A stretch of DNA of 64,000 bases, from the NCBI GenBank assembly GCA_030220185.1, contig JASPKZ010001246.1, positions 124,001 to 188,000 of the forward strand. Reading direction: 5' to 3'. Made by a program: the position numbers and the translations under genes. Each line of letters starts with the position of its first letter. The first letter of the stretch is position 1. The stretch is from Diploptera punctata. Its lineage: Eukaryota; Arthropoda; Insecta; Blattodea; Blaberidae. The notes under the pieces are model-generated. The model had not been told where the DNA came from. It searched no databases and saw nothing but the letters and a program-made list of their open reading frames with translations. This document shows, in pieces, positions 1-9,748 of the stretch.

Positions 1-400
1 AACTGTCAATTCCAAAGATTTCTCGAAATGTTTCAAAAATTTAGTTTCTCTTCCAATTTGTGATTCTCTAGCAAACTATGAGCTGCAATTGTCAATTTTG
101 CCATTTTTAATATTTCAAAGTGTTCTTGAGTTTCTAAATTCCTTTTAGTTTTTCATATATATACTTTATTGCAATCGTTGCAACTGATTTATTGAATTCG
201 AGATTTTTTACTATCTGGGGCATTAACTTTCTTATTAGTTATAGTGGATTATCCGGATCAATTTGTTAATCGGTGCTAATGTAATATCAAATTTGTTAAA
301 TTTTTTTTAAATTTTCTGTGTGTTCCACGATGGTAAGTAATTTTCTTGAATTGTTTCTTTTCTTTTGAATCATGTTGTAGGGTGGTGTATTCTTTAAGGC
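1..400 (-). mobile_element. Penelope-like element fragment, GIY-YIG end
   Basis: Read on the minus strand, this encodes the linker and the GIY-YIG endonuclease part of a Penelope-like element (PLE), broken by stops and frameshifts. The order matches the better copies downstream: a stretch like KKITYHP, then LAPINKFSL, then the cysteine-bearing DC..C motif and the KT.RNL region. The fragment runs off the left edge of the window. The same segment recurs in opposite orientation at about 1010-1197, so the two form arms of an inverted pair separated by 600 bp of unrelated repeat. It is a dead copy. Confidence 0.75.
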
Positions 401-401
401 T

Positions 402-1000
402 TCAAATCTGATGAATGCATTAGACCATATCAAAGTCGTTCTCTGCCTGTACTCTGCTGAGAAAGTGTATCCAACTACGTTTTGCGTACTTACAAAATCT
501 GTTCATGCGATAATAATCGTTGAATTTCCTAAGCTCCCTGGCGAGGTGGACTTTGCAGAGAGAACGAATCGTGAGTAACCCGATGGGAACCGATGTAGTT
601 TGAAACCTTGCTGCTTTATCCAGATGTCGGACCTGAAGACTTCGATCATGTTTTTGGTTATACGCGCAGAAGAGGAATTGATAGAGTCTACCAAAGAATT
701 CAACTGGAAGAACAGGAGAATCGGCATAATATTGCACGATGCAGATGTCGTCGTATACGGGTATTATTTGTGGGACGCAAGCGTAAATGCGTTCCTTTAT
801 CAGGACAAAAATAATCTGAAGTGGTTTTATCGCTGAGAATTCTGGGTAATTTCTTGCCAATATTACGAAAATGACTTTCATGCATGACCAGTTAGTGGGT
901 AGCTAATTCGATCTTTGCACTTGCTCACGGAAAGTCAGCTCACCAGTGATTGGAAGTAATTTGAGTAGAGACTAATGTATTTGCATGCGCCCCAGTCTTT
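402..1000 (-). mobile_element. Dispersed repeat, older copy of the piggyBac-like MITE at 37970
   Basis: About 450 bp here (roughly 540-995) match the element at 37970-38527 in inverted orientation, and the match continues weakly to about 402. The repeat holds a short open stretch (about 605-814) containing DFDHVFG and RVYQRIQLEEQ, also recognisable in the second copy (complement of 38131-38322). I do not recognise that protein; it may be the start of a transposase or chance coding. The copy lies between two inverted PLE arms. The TTAA ends seen in the other copy are not clear here. Confidence 0.5.
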
Positions 1001-1009
1001 TTTTCAACA

Positions 1010-1200
1010 ACAAAAAAGGCTTAAAGAATACACCACGCTACAATTTGATTCAAAAGAAAAGAAACAATTCAAGAAAATTACTTACTTACCATCCTGGAAC
1101 ACGTAGAAAATTTGAAAAAATATTTAACAAATTTGATATTACATTGGCACCAATTAACAAATTTAGCCTGGATAATCTCCTAATAACTAAGAATTAAATT
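1010..1200 (+). mobile_element. PLE fragment, inverted partner of 1-400
   Basis: The plus-strand reading contains LLTYHP, KFEKIFNKFDI and LAPINKFSLDNLL, which is the segment joining reverse transcriptase to the GIY-YIG domain in PLEs. It is the inverted counterpart of the left-edge fragment. It ends abruptly where the minus-strand end of a different PLE begins. Confidence 0.7.
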
Positions 1201-1345
1201 AATATTTTTTATTACCTCACCTCATATCCTTTTTCTTCTAGACTGCAGTTTTGGAGCTTATCTCCATCATCAGTAGCCTCTAGTCGACCGTTATTATGTC
1301 GTTTCTTGGCGATTTTCTTCTATTGGTGGACCGATGAACCTCTGG
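1201..1345 (-). mobile_element. PLE subfamily H, 3' end
   Basis: On the minus strand this encodes the last residues of a PLE endonuclease (LIQRFIGPP), then a hammerhead-like fold, then the terminal TATGAGGTGAGG motif. The protein tail matches the subfamily C copy at 47700-47760. The copy is cut off beyond the terminal motif. Confidence 0.65.
1238..1276 (-). ncRNA. Hammerhead ribozyme motif, PLE H, core-mutated
   Basis: On the minus strand: CTGATGA (complement of 1267-1273), one extra T, helix II GGAG/CTCC, then AAAA where GAAA is expected, helix III as C-TGCA-G, cleavage triplet GTC, and a 3-bp helix I (CTA/TAG). The G12 to A change should abolish cleavage. The layout matches the other hammerheads in the window, including the extra nucleotide before helix II. 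Confidence 0.55.
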
Positions 1346-1380
1346 ATCAGGTCAAAGTTAAACTACTAATAACTAATAAA

Positions 1381-2640
1381 TTAATGAGTCATTTTTACAT
1401 CTTACCTCATATTTCATGTTTTATTAAACACGGTAACTATAGTTTTCAAATGATCTTGTCATTCATTTTCAACCGCCATTATGACTACCGGATATTCGTT
1501 GGAATCTCCCTCTATAACGTTGCCATCTGGTGTTGATTTGATGAACTTCGAGATATCGTTGCCATCTGGTATTGATTTGATGAACTTCGAGATGAGGTCA
1601 CGTTCATCCGGAATGTCGAAATTCATGGATTTAAATTTGTTCTTCTGAATAAATATTTTCTCCCAAACTGTCAAATCCAAAGGTTTTCCAAATGTTTTAG
1701 AAGTTTAGCTTCTTTTTCAATTTTATGACCTTCCAACAAGCTGTGTGCTGCAATAGCTGATTTTTCAATTTCACCATTTTTAATATTTCTAAAGTGTTCC
1801 TTTGTGCGAGTGTCCAAATTTCTTTTTGTTTTTCCTATGTATACTTTATTGCAATCTCCACAATCAATTTTATAAATTCCAGATTTTTTACTATCTGGGG
1901 TGTTCATTTTCTTATTGGTTATTAATAAGTTACCAAGGCTAAATTTATTTATCAGTGCCAATGTAATATTGAATTTCTTGAAAAATTTTTGGAAATTTGT
2001 TATGTATTCCAGGATGATAATGATTTTCTTAAATTGTTTCCTTTCTTTGAATCAGTTGCAGGGTAGTGTACTCTTTTAATCTTTTTGTTGTCTGAATTTC
2101 TTTAATTTAGTTATAATTATTTCCTTTCCAAAACCATTTAAATTAGCTATGTCCAAAATGTGATTGTATTCTTTCTTAAAATCTTCTTCATTTAGTGGAA
2201 CATTCAATAATCTATATATCAAACTGTTGAAAATTGCATGCTTATGCGCAATATGATTGAAACCTGAAGACTTATGTAATTGTCAATATGAGTATCTTTT
2301 CTGTATATATTGAATTCAATTCTTTGTTGTTGTTCATTCCTCTTATATAGAGGTCCAAGAATGGGATTTGGTTATTATTTTCTAATTCATAGTAAATTTC
2401 ACAGATTCATCCTGGAGGTTGAGTAATTTTAATGCATCTTCAATATATTTAAAATTATCACAGAGAAAATATCATCCACATATCTATACCAACATTTGAA
2501 CATCCAGGGATAAGCATTGGTGATATGACATTCTAAATAACCCACAAATAAATTTGCCAAAAAATGGTGAAAGTGGGTTTCCCATAGCCAGACCTGAGAT
2601 TTGTTTATAAAAATTTTGGCATTATGAGGTATAATCATTC
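1381..2640 (-). pseudogene. PLE subfamily A: reverse transcriptase plus GIY-YIG endonuclease, decayed
   Basis: Reading leftwards, the minus strand holds the end of a PLE reverse transcriptase (FLANLF, ECHIT.AYPW, then the catalytic YVDD at about 2450-2500), a linker, and a GIY-YIG endonuclease at 1671-1961 (IYKIDCGDCNKVYIGKTKRN). The C-terminal WEKIFIQKNKF region follows to about 1481. PLE reverse transcriptase is related to telomerase, and the endonuclease nicks target DNA. The endonuclease core is open for 96 codons but the whole frame is broken, and the front of the reverse transcriptase is missing. A 36-bp internal duplication near 1530-1590 repeats the KSxPDGN segment. Confidence 0.8.
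1430..1476 (-). ncRNA. Hammerhead-like motif, PLE A (U3-A8 variant), copy 1
   Basis: The minus strand reads helix I GCGG/CCGT, core TTGAAAA, one extra T, helix II GAATG/CATTT with a 7-nt loop, GAAA, helix III AAC-TATA-GTT and H17 = A. Relative to the consensus CUGANGA, position 3 is U and position 8 is A. These two residues pair in the known structure, so the change is compensatory rather than simple decay. Confidence 0.55.
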
Positions 2641-2644
2641 AAAT

Positions 2645-2760
2645 TCATCGGGGAACATTTTGTTTAAACAACTCATCTCAATAGGATTCATGCTTCCATG
2701 ATACTGTGGTTTCAAACACAGGCGTTCATCCTCAGCCATAACTTTGACTATTTTAACTAT
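2645..2760 (-). mobile_element. PLE subfamily D, 3' end
   Basis: This is a PLE terminal segment with a hammerhead-like fold followed by a GAGATGAGTT version of the terminal motif. A second copy of the same end is at 31995-32110. It abuts the broken end of the PLE A copy and carries no coding sequence. Confidence 0.6.
2694..2742 (-). ncRNA. Hammerhead ribozyme motif, PLE D, copy 1
   Basis: The minus strand reads CTGAGGA (complement of 2729-2735), an extra T, helix II GAAC/GTTT, GAAA, helix III C-CACA-G, then UA as the cleavage position. Helix I pairs ATGG with TCAT, with one wobble. All conserved core residues are present, so cleavage is possible, although helix II is short. Confidence 0.6.
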
Positions 2761-2861
2761 TAAAATCTTCTTGAATAAGAAATGGCCAACTGGTATTGTG
2801 AATGAGGGTTCACTGCTGATAGTTTAACATAGAGAAAATTTTTTCATCCAAATGTGATGCC

Positions 2862-2945
2862 CAGATTGCATAGTGGTCAATGCACTTGTATGTAGAACTA
2901 GGGATTGTGGGTTTAAATCCCAGATTGGGTGAAAATTCTTCTCTT
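2862..2945 (+). repeat. tRNA-like sequence (probable SINE head)
   Basis: An A-box-like stretch (GCATAGTGGTCAATGC) and a B-box-like stretch (GGGTTTAAATCCC) lie at tRNA-like spacing, with CCCAGA and TTGGGTG at the two ends able to pair partly. It is followed by an AAAATTCTTCTCTTC tail like those after other tRNA-like repeats here. I cannot assign an anticodon with confidence. Confidence 0.35.
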
Positions 2946-2992
2946 CAGATTTAACTTATTATCCAGTGTGAGTGTATAAATTTATGTAAAAA

Positions 2993-3466
2993 TAAATAAT
3001 AGTTTAAAAAACTAAAACAACACACTTTATTAGGAAACCGAACTAAGAAATGAAAAATAATTTTAATTTCCAACACGCTTGGGATAAAATTAAAGTGGTC
3101 AACAAAAAAATCATCTCCAACACATCTAGAATAAAACTAGAGTTATCTACAAAAAAAATAATTGTACCATCAAAAGCGTGGGGTGCTTTTTATAGTTTTT
3201 ACGTTTTCTTCTTAGAGACTACTTTTACCAATATCTGTTTATTATCAAATATATTAATTGATACAGAGCACTCCACACTTTTGATGGTAGAATTTTTTTT
3301 TTTTTGTAGATAACTCTAGTTTTATTCTAGATGTATTGGAGATGATTTTTTTGTTGACCACTTTAATTTTATCCCAAGCGTGTTGAAAATTAAAATTATT
3401 TTTCATTTTTTAGTTCCGTTTTCTAATAAAGCATGTTGTTTTAGTTTTTTTAAAGTATTATTTATT
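2993..3466. mobile_element. Foldback element with ~190-bp arms
   Basis: The left arm (about 2993-3190) and right arm (about 3263-3466) are inverted copies of each other, so the unit folds into one long hairpin around a 70-bp centre. The ends share a stretch of the form TTTAAAAAACTAAAACAAC. No transposase is encoded. Any target duplication is hidden by the AT-rich flanks. I cannot place the superfamily. Confidence 0.6.
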
Positions 3467-3566
3467 TTTTAGTTTTAATATTTTACAGAATAAGATAAAA
3501 ATGTAAATATCTTTAAATTCAATACTATTGTAGTATGAGCTAAAAGTAATACTCTACTAAAAAAAA

Positions 3567-3660
3567 TCCTCCTGGTCGGATTTGAACCAGCGACCTATGG
3601 ATTACTGAAATTATATACCACTACAGTCCACCGCTCTACCAACTGAGCTCTTACAATGAT
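3567..3660 (-). pseudogene. tRNA-Tyr(GTA)-like gene with intron, acceptor stem broken
   Basis: The minus strand has a tRNA D-arm (GCTCAGTTGGTAGAGC), an anticodon arm with CTGTAG placing GTA at the complement of 3622-3624, an intron of about 14-18 nt directly after the anticodon, and a variable region and T-arm (TCGCTGGTTCAAATCC). This is the eukaryotic tRNA-Tyr layout, whose genes usually carry an intron at this position. The 3' acceptor strand reads CAGGAGG followed by a T-run like a Pol III terminator. The 5' strand does not pair with it, so the first ~7 nt have been replaced or lost. Confidence 0.6.
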
Positions 3661-3710
3661 TGACTAAAAAATCGATAAGTCCACAACCTATTATACTGGT
3701 TTTTATTATT

Positions 3711-4160
3711 TGATTTTCTGCTGATTCTGGCCAGGATTTTAGAAACATTTATGAAATTATTGTATTGCCATTAGTCCTTTACAAGTTAAGTGGGTGAAAA
3801 TTGTGTTGAAAGATTCCGTTACATAATTACACAAACACTTTTTTTGATTTTCTAATGATTCTGGCCAGGATTTTGGAAAAAAAATATTGAAATTATTGTA
3901 TTGTCATTGGTCCTTTACAAGTATACAAAGTTTCAAGTCGATGCAATGATTTTAAGTGGGTGAAAATTGTGTTAAAAGATTCCGTTACATAATTACACAG
4001 ACACTTTTTTTGATTTTCTGATGATTCTGGCCAGGATTTTAGAAAAAAATTATGAAATGCTTGTGTTGTCATTGGTCCTTTACAAGTATACAAAGTTTCA
4101 AATCGATCCAATGATTTTAAGTGGGTGAAAATTGCATTGAAAGATTCCGTTACGTAGATA
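3711..4160. repeat. Tandem array, three units of ~135-165 bp
   Basis: Three successive units start at about 3711, 3845 and 4011, each opening with TGATTTTCT and GATTCTGGCCAGGATTTT. Each contains GGTCCTTTACAAG and ends with AAGATTCCGTTACATA. The first unit is shorter through an internal deletion. The long minus-strand frame across units two and three is a product of the repeat, not a gene. Confidence 0.7.
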
Positions 4161-4800
4161 GATACAGATCAAGCTAATATAAAGTGTGTAATATCACAAA
4201 TTTATGCTCAGATATTCCAGACTCTTATGCCAGCCATAATAATGATAACCCTTTCCCTGGCATCGGCACAAAATTTTGCCAAAATTTATGAAATATGAAT
4301 TTTCTTTAATCTCATTCTATTCTACATTTCATAAAAATGTAAAAAATTCTTTGCTTCACTTCTCTCTAATAGTTTAAAACATGAAATTTCATTTAATCCC
4401 TTACCCAACTCACCACCATTTGAGATATTGTTCTGTCCTACAATATTAATATTTTCTTATTTATGGTTAAAAAAATGAAATTTGCTAGATAACTCATTTT
4501 TCACAATTTTGGAAATCTATCTCTCAACACACCCATCCAAGGGATATGCATTTGGATATTTAAGAAAGAGTTAATGGTTTTTTTTTTTTCAAGTTTTAAG
4601 AGAAAAATAATGATGTGTATATTTCTAATTTAAATTATTGTTGTTGTCCAGTGGTGATGATTGTTAGTTGACTTGTGCCACTCTTTCTCAATAGAGATCT
4701 ATAATTTCTTGGTTGAGCTACTTTCACTTGTTATAATTATTACCTCACAATGATACTTTCCACTGATTTATATATAAATGAATTTGTCTGTGGTATCCTT
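4161..4800. other. No recognisable feature
   Basis: AT-rich sequence with short homopolymer runs. I see no long ORF, RNA gene or repeat relationship, apart from a pyrimidine-poor run-up to the AG at 4801-4802 that could be the end of an intron. Confidence 0.4.
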
Positions 4801-4802
4801 AG

Positions 4803-4930
4803 GGTGTCGATGGAAATGGACCATATGCACCTAACCCAGATATAGATCGTCCACCGATGGATGATTCTGGCATTGGGTCAGATCCTTCTGGCACAGAAAA
4901 TGGAGAAACCATCACATCCTATGGCATCAG
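4803..4930 (+). CDS. Candidate host-gene exon, unknown protein
   Basis: This 128-nt stretch is bounded by an AG at 4801-4802 and a GT at 4931-4932, and only one frame is open. It reads as a Gly/Pro/Asp-rich segment (GVDGNGPYAPNPDIDRPP, then MDDSGIGSDPSGTENG) with codon use unlike the surrounding TE debris. It would start in phase 0 and end two nucleotides into a codon. I do not recognise the protein. Low complexity and acidic residues suggest a linker or extracellular tail. The next plus-strand candidate exon (5203-5292) does not join in frame. Confidence 0.4.
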
Positions 4931-4964
4931 GTATTGATGATGTTTTTTTTAAATTAATATTGAG

Positions 4965-5100
4965 AAGTAAACATTGTGAGGTTATATCATTAATAGTGAG
5001 TGAAGAACATATTTTATCGACTTACCTCATATATAAAAAAATATATGAGGTGAGTCGATAAAAAATATGTTCTCCACTCACTATTAATTGATATTATTTA
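4965..5100. mobile_element. PLE subfamily E terminal palindrome
   Basis: Two copies of the PLE E terminus face each other. The left arm runs from GAGGTTATATCATTAATAG to ACCTCATATA, the right arm from ATATGAGGTGAGTCG to TCACTATTAA. Together they form an almost perfect hairpin of about 55 bp per arm. No hammerhead or coding part is retained. Confidence 0.6.
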
Positions 5101-5202
5101 ATAATGTAGAATGGTTAGAGAAAGTGAAAAACAAAACCTCAAATGGGAAGACATGAAGCAATATTTTCTTGAATGCTTATAGACATTTTTATTCATTTTC
5201 AG

Positions 5203-5292
5203 AATTCCATTACAATGAAAGGCACTGGCACACCCAGTGGAATGGAAGGGGATCATATTGACAAAGGATCTGGAAAAGATGGTGAACCTTAA
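5203..5292 (+). CDS. Candidate terminal exon, weak
   Basis: After an AG at 5201-5202 a frame is open to a TAA at 5290-5292. It reads a Gly/Thr/Asp-rich tail (SITMKGTGTPSGMEGDHIDK) of the same flavour as the candidate exon at 4803-4930. That exon leaves two nucleotides of an incomplete codon, and joining puts this frame out of phase, giving a stop after a few residues. Either an exon between them is missed, one splice site is wrong, or one of the two is not real. Confidence 0.25.
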   Translation, partial: NSITMKGTGTPSGMEGDHIDKGSGKDGEP

Positions 5293-6934
5293 AGATATGA
5301 TGAGCTGTCAGTTTTTAAAAATAATGTTAAGGTACATCAGGTTGCAACACTTTTAATAATTACAGTGCAAGTTCTTATTAAGAATCATGTAAATGTATTA
5401 TTTTGAGTTTATGTGGAATTACCGTATTTACCCAAATATAGGTAAACCACAAATTTAAGACGACCCCCAATTTTAAAGAGTTTTTAAAAAATTCTTTTTA
5501 TTTACTTACCAATACTTTTCCATATTGTCACTATCTTAACCATCATTATCATCACCATCACCACTGCTGTCTTTTCATCATATGCATACACCGGCCAACA
5601 CTGGCTTTGAATCACTCATGCTGTCCGTTTCCATTTGTACAATCACACACTTTATCTCCAGCACTTTCCTCCTCTTACGCGAGGCGTCGGTTAAGCCCCG
5701 GTGTATTGATAGCGTGAAGACCCTATTGTTTAAGTGGTCTTTGGCCCGAGCGGTTGGCCTTGGTTTTGGAGGAAGAGTTCCACAATTAAACATGTTAAAC
5801 GAAAAATTAACATAATTTATTAAAATAAAGTCAAACATAAAGAGATATTAGATTAATAACATATAAAACAAATTATTTAAAACAGCTGAAATCGCCACAT
5901 TGTCAAACGTAAAAATATTCAAAATATTAAAGTGCTAAAATTCAGAGAGAGAGAAAACAATCATTTTAAAATATTCAACTTTGTTCGTTATTTTAAGTTC
6001 CTAGGACCATTTGGTCCCTTATTTAATTCTAAGTCTTAAAATGACCAATGAATTGATAAATGAATATATATTACCCATGTAGTCGCCACCGTCCCGCTGG
6101 ACCCCGATGGGGGAGGACCGCAATCGGTCCCGCCGCTGTTCTGCCTTTTCCACTCAAAAATCCTGGCTTTTATATGATTATCTTTACCTTTCACCAGCCC
6201 ATAAAGCTAATGGGAGCCCTATTTTCTTGCCCCATCTGTAGTAATATTCCTAGTATGTTCATGGCCAAGTTATATAAGGTGTTTTTAACTTCTTCCCTAA
6301 TGTGTTTGGGTTATATAAGGTTTCGTAAGAATTTCCTATTTGGTTGAAACTAATAAGTTGTTTTTGATATTATATAAGATTTCATAAGTGTGACTTCATT
6401 GTTTGACAAATATATTGATGTGGAAAGTTATTTTATATTAATTTTTTCCTTAGTTTTTTATCTATAAAACACTTGTGTATATTTGGATTGAGATTTCAAT
6501 CTGCATTTAAAGGGTGAATATTTATGCCCTATTTTTTGGTATAATACACATGTATATGTGTCTATCCTTTATTGGCTTTTTACAGTATTTTATTATTATT
6601 GCAGTTAGGCCCTAGTGTTTTATAATACCTCCTTATCACATATCTTGTAATAAGGAGACCTATTTTTTTCTTACATATACTCAGTAACTTTTTGCTTCAA
6701 CTCATTTCCCCTTCTTTGGTCCTCTAAATGATTTTTGGGATGAATTAGTATTTCTTCATTTTCCTTTAATTTATCGCCACTTACAAATGTTACCTTTGGA
6801 TACACAAAATTTTCTCTCTGCTGCATAGTTATTTGTAGCTTCTATTTTCATAATTATCATCATCTTAAAATTATCTTCATATCATAACATCTTCTTTGTT
6901 GGCCCTGGGTATCTACTCGTTATCACCTAATAAT

Positions 6935-7110
6935 ACTACACTAATAATAAACTAACAATTTATTAATACCATTGAATTGTAGGCCTTCTTCAGCCTCTAA
7001 AGATTTGATATGTGCTACTGCAAAGTTGAATAGTAGAGAAGATAATGCATCTCCTTGCTTTAACCCATTGTGAATATCAAAAGTATCTGAAAACTCAATG
7101 TTTCATATTA
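6935..7110 (-). mobile_element. LINE family L1f fragment inside the DNA transposon
   Basis: On the minus strand this matches the reverse-transcriptase segment around QGDALSPLLFNF of the LINE copy at 40620-40790, including the downstream LNGI region. It is a short, diverged fragment with no ends visible. Confidence 0.6.
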
Positions 7111-7134
7111 ATTCATAGTTAAATATGGGAAATA

Positions 7135-7325
7135 ACATTATGAGGTTCTTAATTCGTAAATTAATGAGTCAATTTTTAACATCTTATCTCATATTTTATG
7201 TTTCTTCAAACACGGGAACTAGTTTTAGAGAGATCTTTCTCTCGAAAACTAGTTCCCATGTTTGAAGAAATATAAAATGTGAGGTAAGATGTTAAAAATT
7301 GACTCATTAATTTATGAGTTTCATA
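7135..7325. mobile_element. PLE terminal palindrome, hammerhead remnant at the centre
   Basis: Two PLE ends in opposite orientation share ATGAGGT-type motifs and a GACTCATTAATTT stretch close to that of subfamily A. The right arm retains hammerhead helix II (GAGAG/CTCTC), GAAA and helix III (AACTAGTT) at 7216-7250. The CUGANGA side is missing, because the inverted arm begins exactly there. The junction therefore lies in helix II. Confidence 0.55.
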
Positions 7326-8224
7326 TTAAATATATCACTTCTCACTGAATGACAAATCCTGATGTAGGCATATATTTTTCTCTTCAAATTTAATCTGGAA
7401 ACTGTTCAGCTTTACTGCTACTGTTACAATTTTTTAATGTCATTGTTGAGATTGTTTTTTTTTTACGAAAGTGATATTTTCTGGTTTTCCTTTTGGCTAT
7501 CAAGTTCTATTCAATTATTTGTCCATTGTTACCTCTGCAATAATTTCCGAGCTGATAATTGTATACTATGCAGTGTAAAAACATTGACCTTACCAGCTGC
7601 AGCTATGTAGCCCACTATGCATCATAAAAACATTGACCTCGGGCAGTCTTATTTTCTAGCCTGTAAATTTAAGAGAATCATGATTTTTTTATTTGAGAAG
7701 AAAAAGGTCATCTTATATTTGGGTACATACTGTATGTATTTGTGTACTGCTAATTGTGGTGATCAATAATAGAATCTCTCACTTAACTAGCTTCTAGTTC
7801 ATTTCAACTTTTTGGAACAATACTTACAGAATCTCCCTCTACTGAAGTATTTTCAACAAACCAACATATCATCCATTATTTCATATAATCTGAAAAGATC
7901 ACATTGTAATATGATCCTTTACAGGCCGTAGGAGGTACTTGTAATAGTATCCCACCTATTTAGACAGTTGGCAGGAGTTGTCAACCCTGTGTGATGGGGC
8001 ACCTTTACCTCCAAAACATACTTCTGGTATTCATTTAAATTAGAGTCAGAGTCAACCCTAGGGCCATGATGCTGTCTGAAAGTTTAGGCCAGTTTAAAAA
8101 TCCTGACCCTATAAAAACTCAAACCTGTAATCTACTGGCTTGTTATGTATTGTCTTAACCAACTCTGCTATGATGTGCCCCAAGATCATAATAATAATAG
8201 TAATTGTTACTTATAATATTAAAT

Positions 8225-8670
8225 TATTATAAGTTCTTATGTTCAGTAGCAGGTGTGACAATTTTGGACAGAAAAAGAAAAAGAAGATATTAGAAAAGGC
8301 TTTAAATATTTTTAATTTAACTAATAGAATTGACGATATGACAAGCGAATGGTATGAACATGTTAAAAGAATGCCTACAGATAGAATTCCTCAGCTATTG
8401 CTAAAGTACAAACCCAAAGGACGAAGTGTTAGATGCCCATTTACTAGATGGGAAGATTCATTAAATCCCACTTGATGTGAAAACTGGTCAAAAAAACTGA
8501 TTTCATGATGTAGAAAAAGAAGTAAATTACTATTATTTTATTTTTTATTATTTTTATCATCATCATCAATTATTCAGAATTCAATGAGGAAATTTGGTGT
8601 TACGGATGAAGACATAGAGGACAGAGAAGGATGGAGAACTTTAATTAAGGGGAATTTATACAGAGTTTAG
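8225..8670 (+). mobile_element. LINE 3' coding fragments
   Basis: The frame at 8260-8475 reads the C-terminal region typical of insect LINE proteins (YEHVKRMPTDRIPQ, then KPKGRS and TRWEDSLN), resembling the HLERM.SNRIPKA region of LINE L2f at 60600-60700. A second piece at about 8575-8670 reads RKFGVTDEDIEDREGW, the usual last residues of such proteins. No reverse-transcriptase core is present. Confidence 0.55.
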
Positions 8671-8794
8671 TTGCAAAAAAAACTCCAAATTATCAAATTT
8701 TGCTGGTTAATGAACATGACCTTACTGTTCTTAATTAATTACTATATTCCGAGTTTGTTACTGAAAAAAAAATGGGGCCACTGGAGTGCTAAAA

Positions 8795-8809
8795 CACACA
8801 CACACACAC

Positions 8810-8836
<27 letters not shown>
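8795..8836. repeat. (AC)n/(AT)n microsatellite
   Basis: A run of about eight AC units followed by about twelve AT units. Confidence 0.9.
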
Positions 8837-8840
<4 letters not shown>

Positions 8841-8884
8841 TATAACATGTGTTCAACTCAAGGTAAGGTCGAAGGATGAGAGTT

Positions 8885-9150
8885 GATGAAGCACCTATAT
8901 TTATAGAGGTCTTTGAATGACAAAGATACTGCCCAACCAAGCCTGACGCACTTCACAGGGGCGAATGAACAGAATGGATGAGATGAATATGGAGAAATGG
9001 TAGAAATAAATTTGAGGCAAGAGAAAACAGGAGATTCCACAAGAAAAACCTGCCCAAACTCCTTTTCTTTCCACCATGAAATCCATATGGAGTGGCCGAG
9101 ACCAATCTCGAGACACCAGTCGTGAGAGGCGAACATCTACCGCTTGAACC
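8885..9150 (-). mobile_element. tRNA-headed SINE-like repeat
   Basis: At the right end, on the minus strand, is a tRNA-like head: an A-box-like GGTTCAAGCGGTAGATG, then a B-box-like GATTGGTCTCGG at tRNA-like spacing. A purine-rich body runs leftwards. The overlapping minus-strand ORFs across it are chance frames. Only one copy is in the window, so the boundaries are uncertain. Confidence 0.35.
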
Positions 9151-9214
9151 ATGGACCCACTTATATATATATATTTAAATTAATGTTGGGAAGTAAATAT
9201 TTAATTACAGTTTA

Positions 9215-9395
9215 TTTAAATATCGTCTTTGCGCCTACACTCGAGCTTGTACGATTAAGCAAAGTTGGCTATGTGCTGCTACTGAAAACTTCCTGCAAGA
9301 TCGGCTATGTGATTCAGGCCAGGAAAGTGATGCACATAGCCGACTACTTATTTATGTTGCTCTTTTTTTTGCACATAGCTGATTATACATGATCT
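9215..9395. repeat. Short inverted and direct repeats of a GGCTATGTG motif
   Basis: The words GGCTATGTG and CACATAGCCGA/CACATAGCTGA occur four times in about 150 bp in both orientations, giving a possible cruciform. The ORF over this stretch has no protein-like features. Confidence 0.4.
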
Positions 9396-9748
9396 TTTAA
9401 ATCTTCATTATACTGCTGTACAGTGAAAGAAAATTTTTTGTTCACGAAGTTCTAATTCAGTATACAATTAACAAGTTATATCATATATTTTTTACCGTAT
9501 TACAAATTATTTATAACTACACCAACACTAAATACATAATACTGTTATACATTAAAAGAAAACTATTTTCCATAGCAATACACAACATAATACGTATTAA
9601 GTTATGTAGGTAAGAAATCACACTATGAGGTTTATTTTAATATATTTAAATTAATATTGGGAAGTAAACATGAGGTTATATCATTAATAGTGAGTGGAAA
9701 ACATATTTTTAACGACTCACCTCATATAATTTCAAATTTCTTTGATTT

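Larger units (their letters stand above)
5422..7732. mobile_element. DNA transposon with TA target duplication (Tc1/mariner-pogo type), decayed
   Basis: The ends are inverted copies of a short terminal repeat: CCGTATTTACCCAAATATA on the left and, on the complement of the right end, CAGTATGTACCCAAATATA. TA dinucleotides flank both (5420-5421, 7733-7734). A TA duplication points to the Tc1/mariner/pogo superfamily. Around 5500-5840 there are opposed ORFs and an acidic stretch compatible with a transposase C-terminus, but I cannot identify catalytic motifs. The interior has taken later insertions: a LINE piece at 6935-7110 and a PLE palindrome at 7135-7325. Confidence 0.5.

Noticed and set aside
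3893..4111. 72-codon minus ORF with internal repeat
   Set aside because: The frame spans two units of a tandem DNA repeat, and the peptide repeat follows from it.
5578..5838. Two overlapping ORFs on opposite strands, somewhat higher GC
   Set aside because: No motif could be recognised; they may be part of the decayed transposase of the 5422-7732 element, but that cannot be shown.
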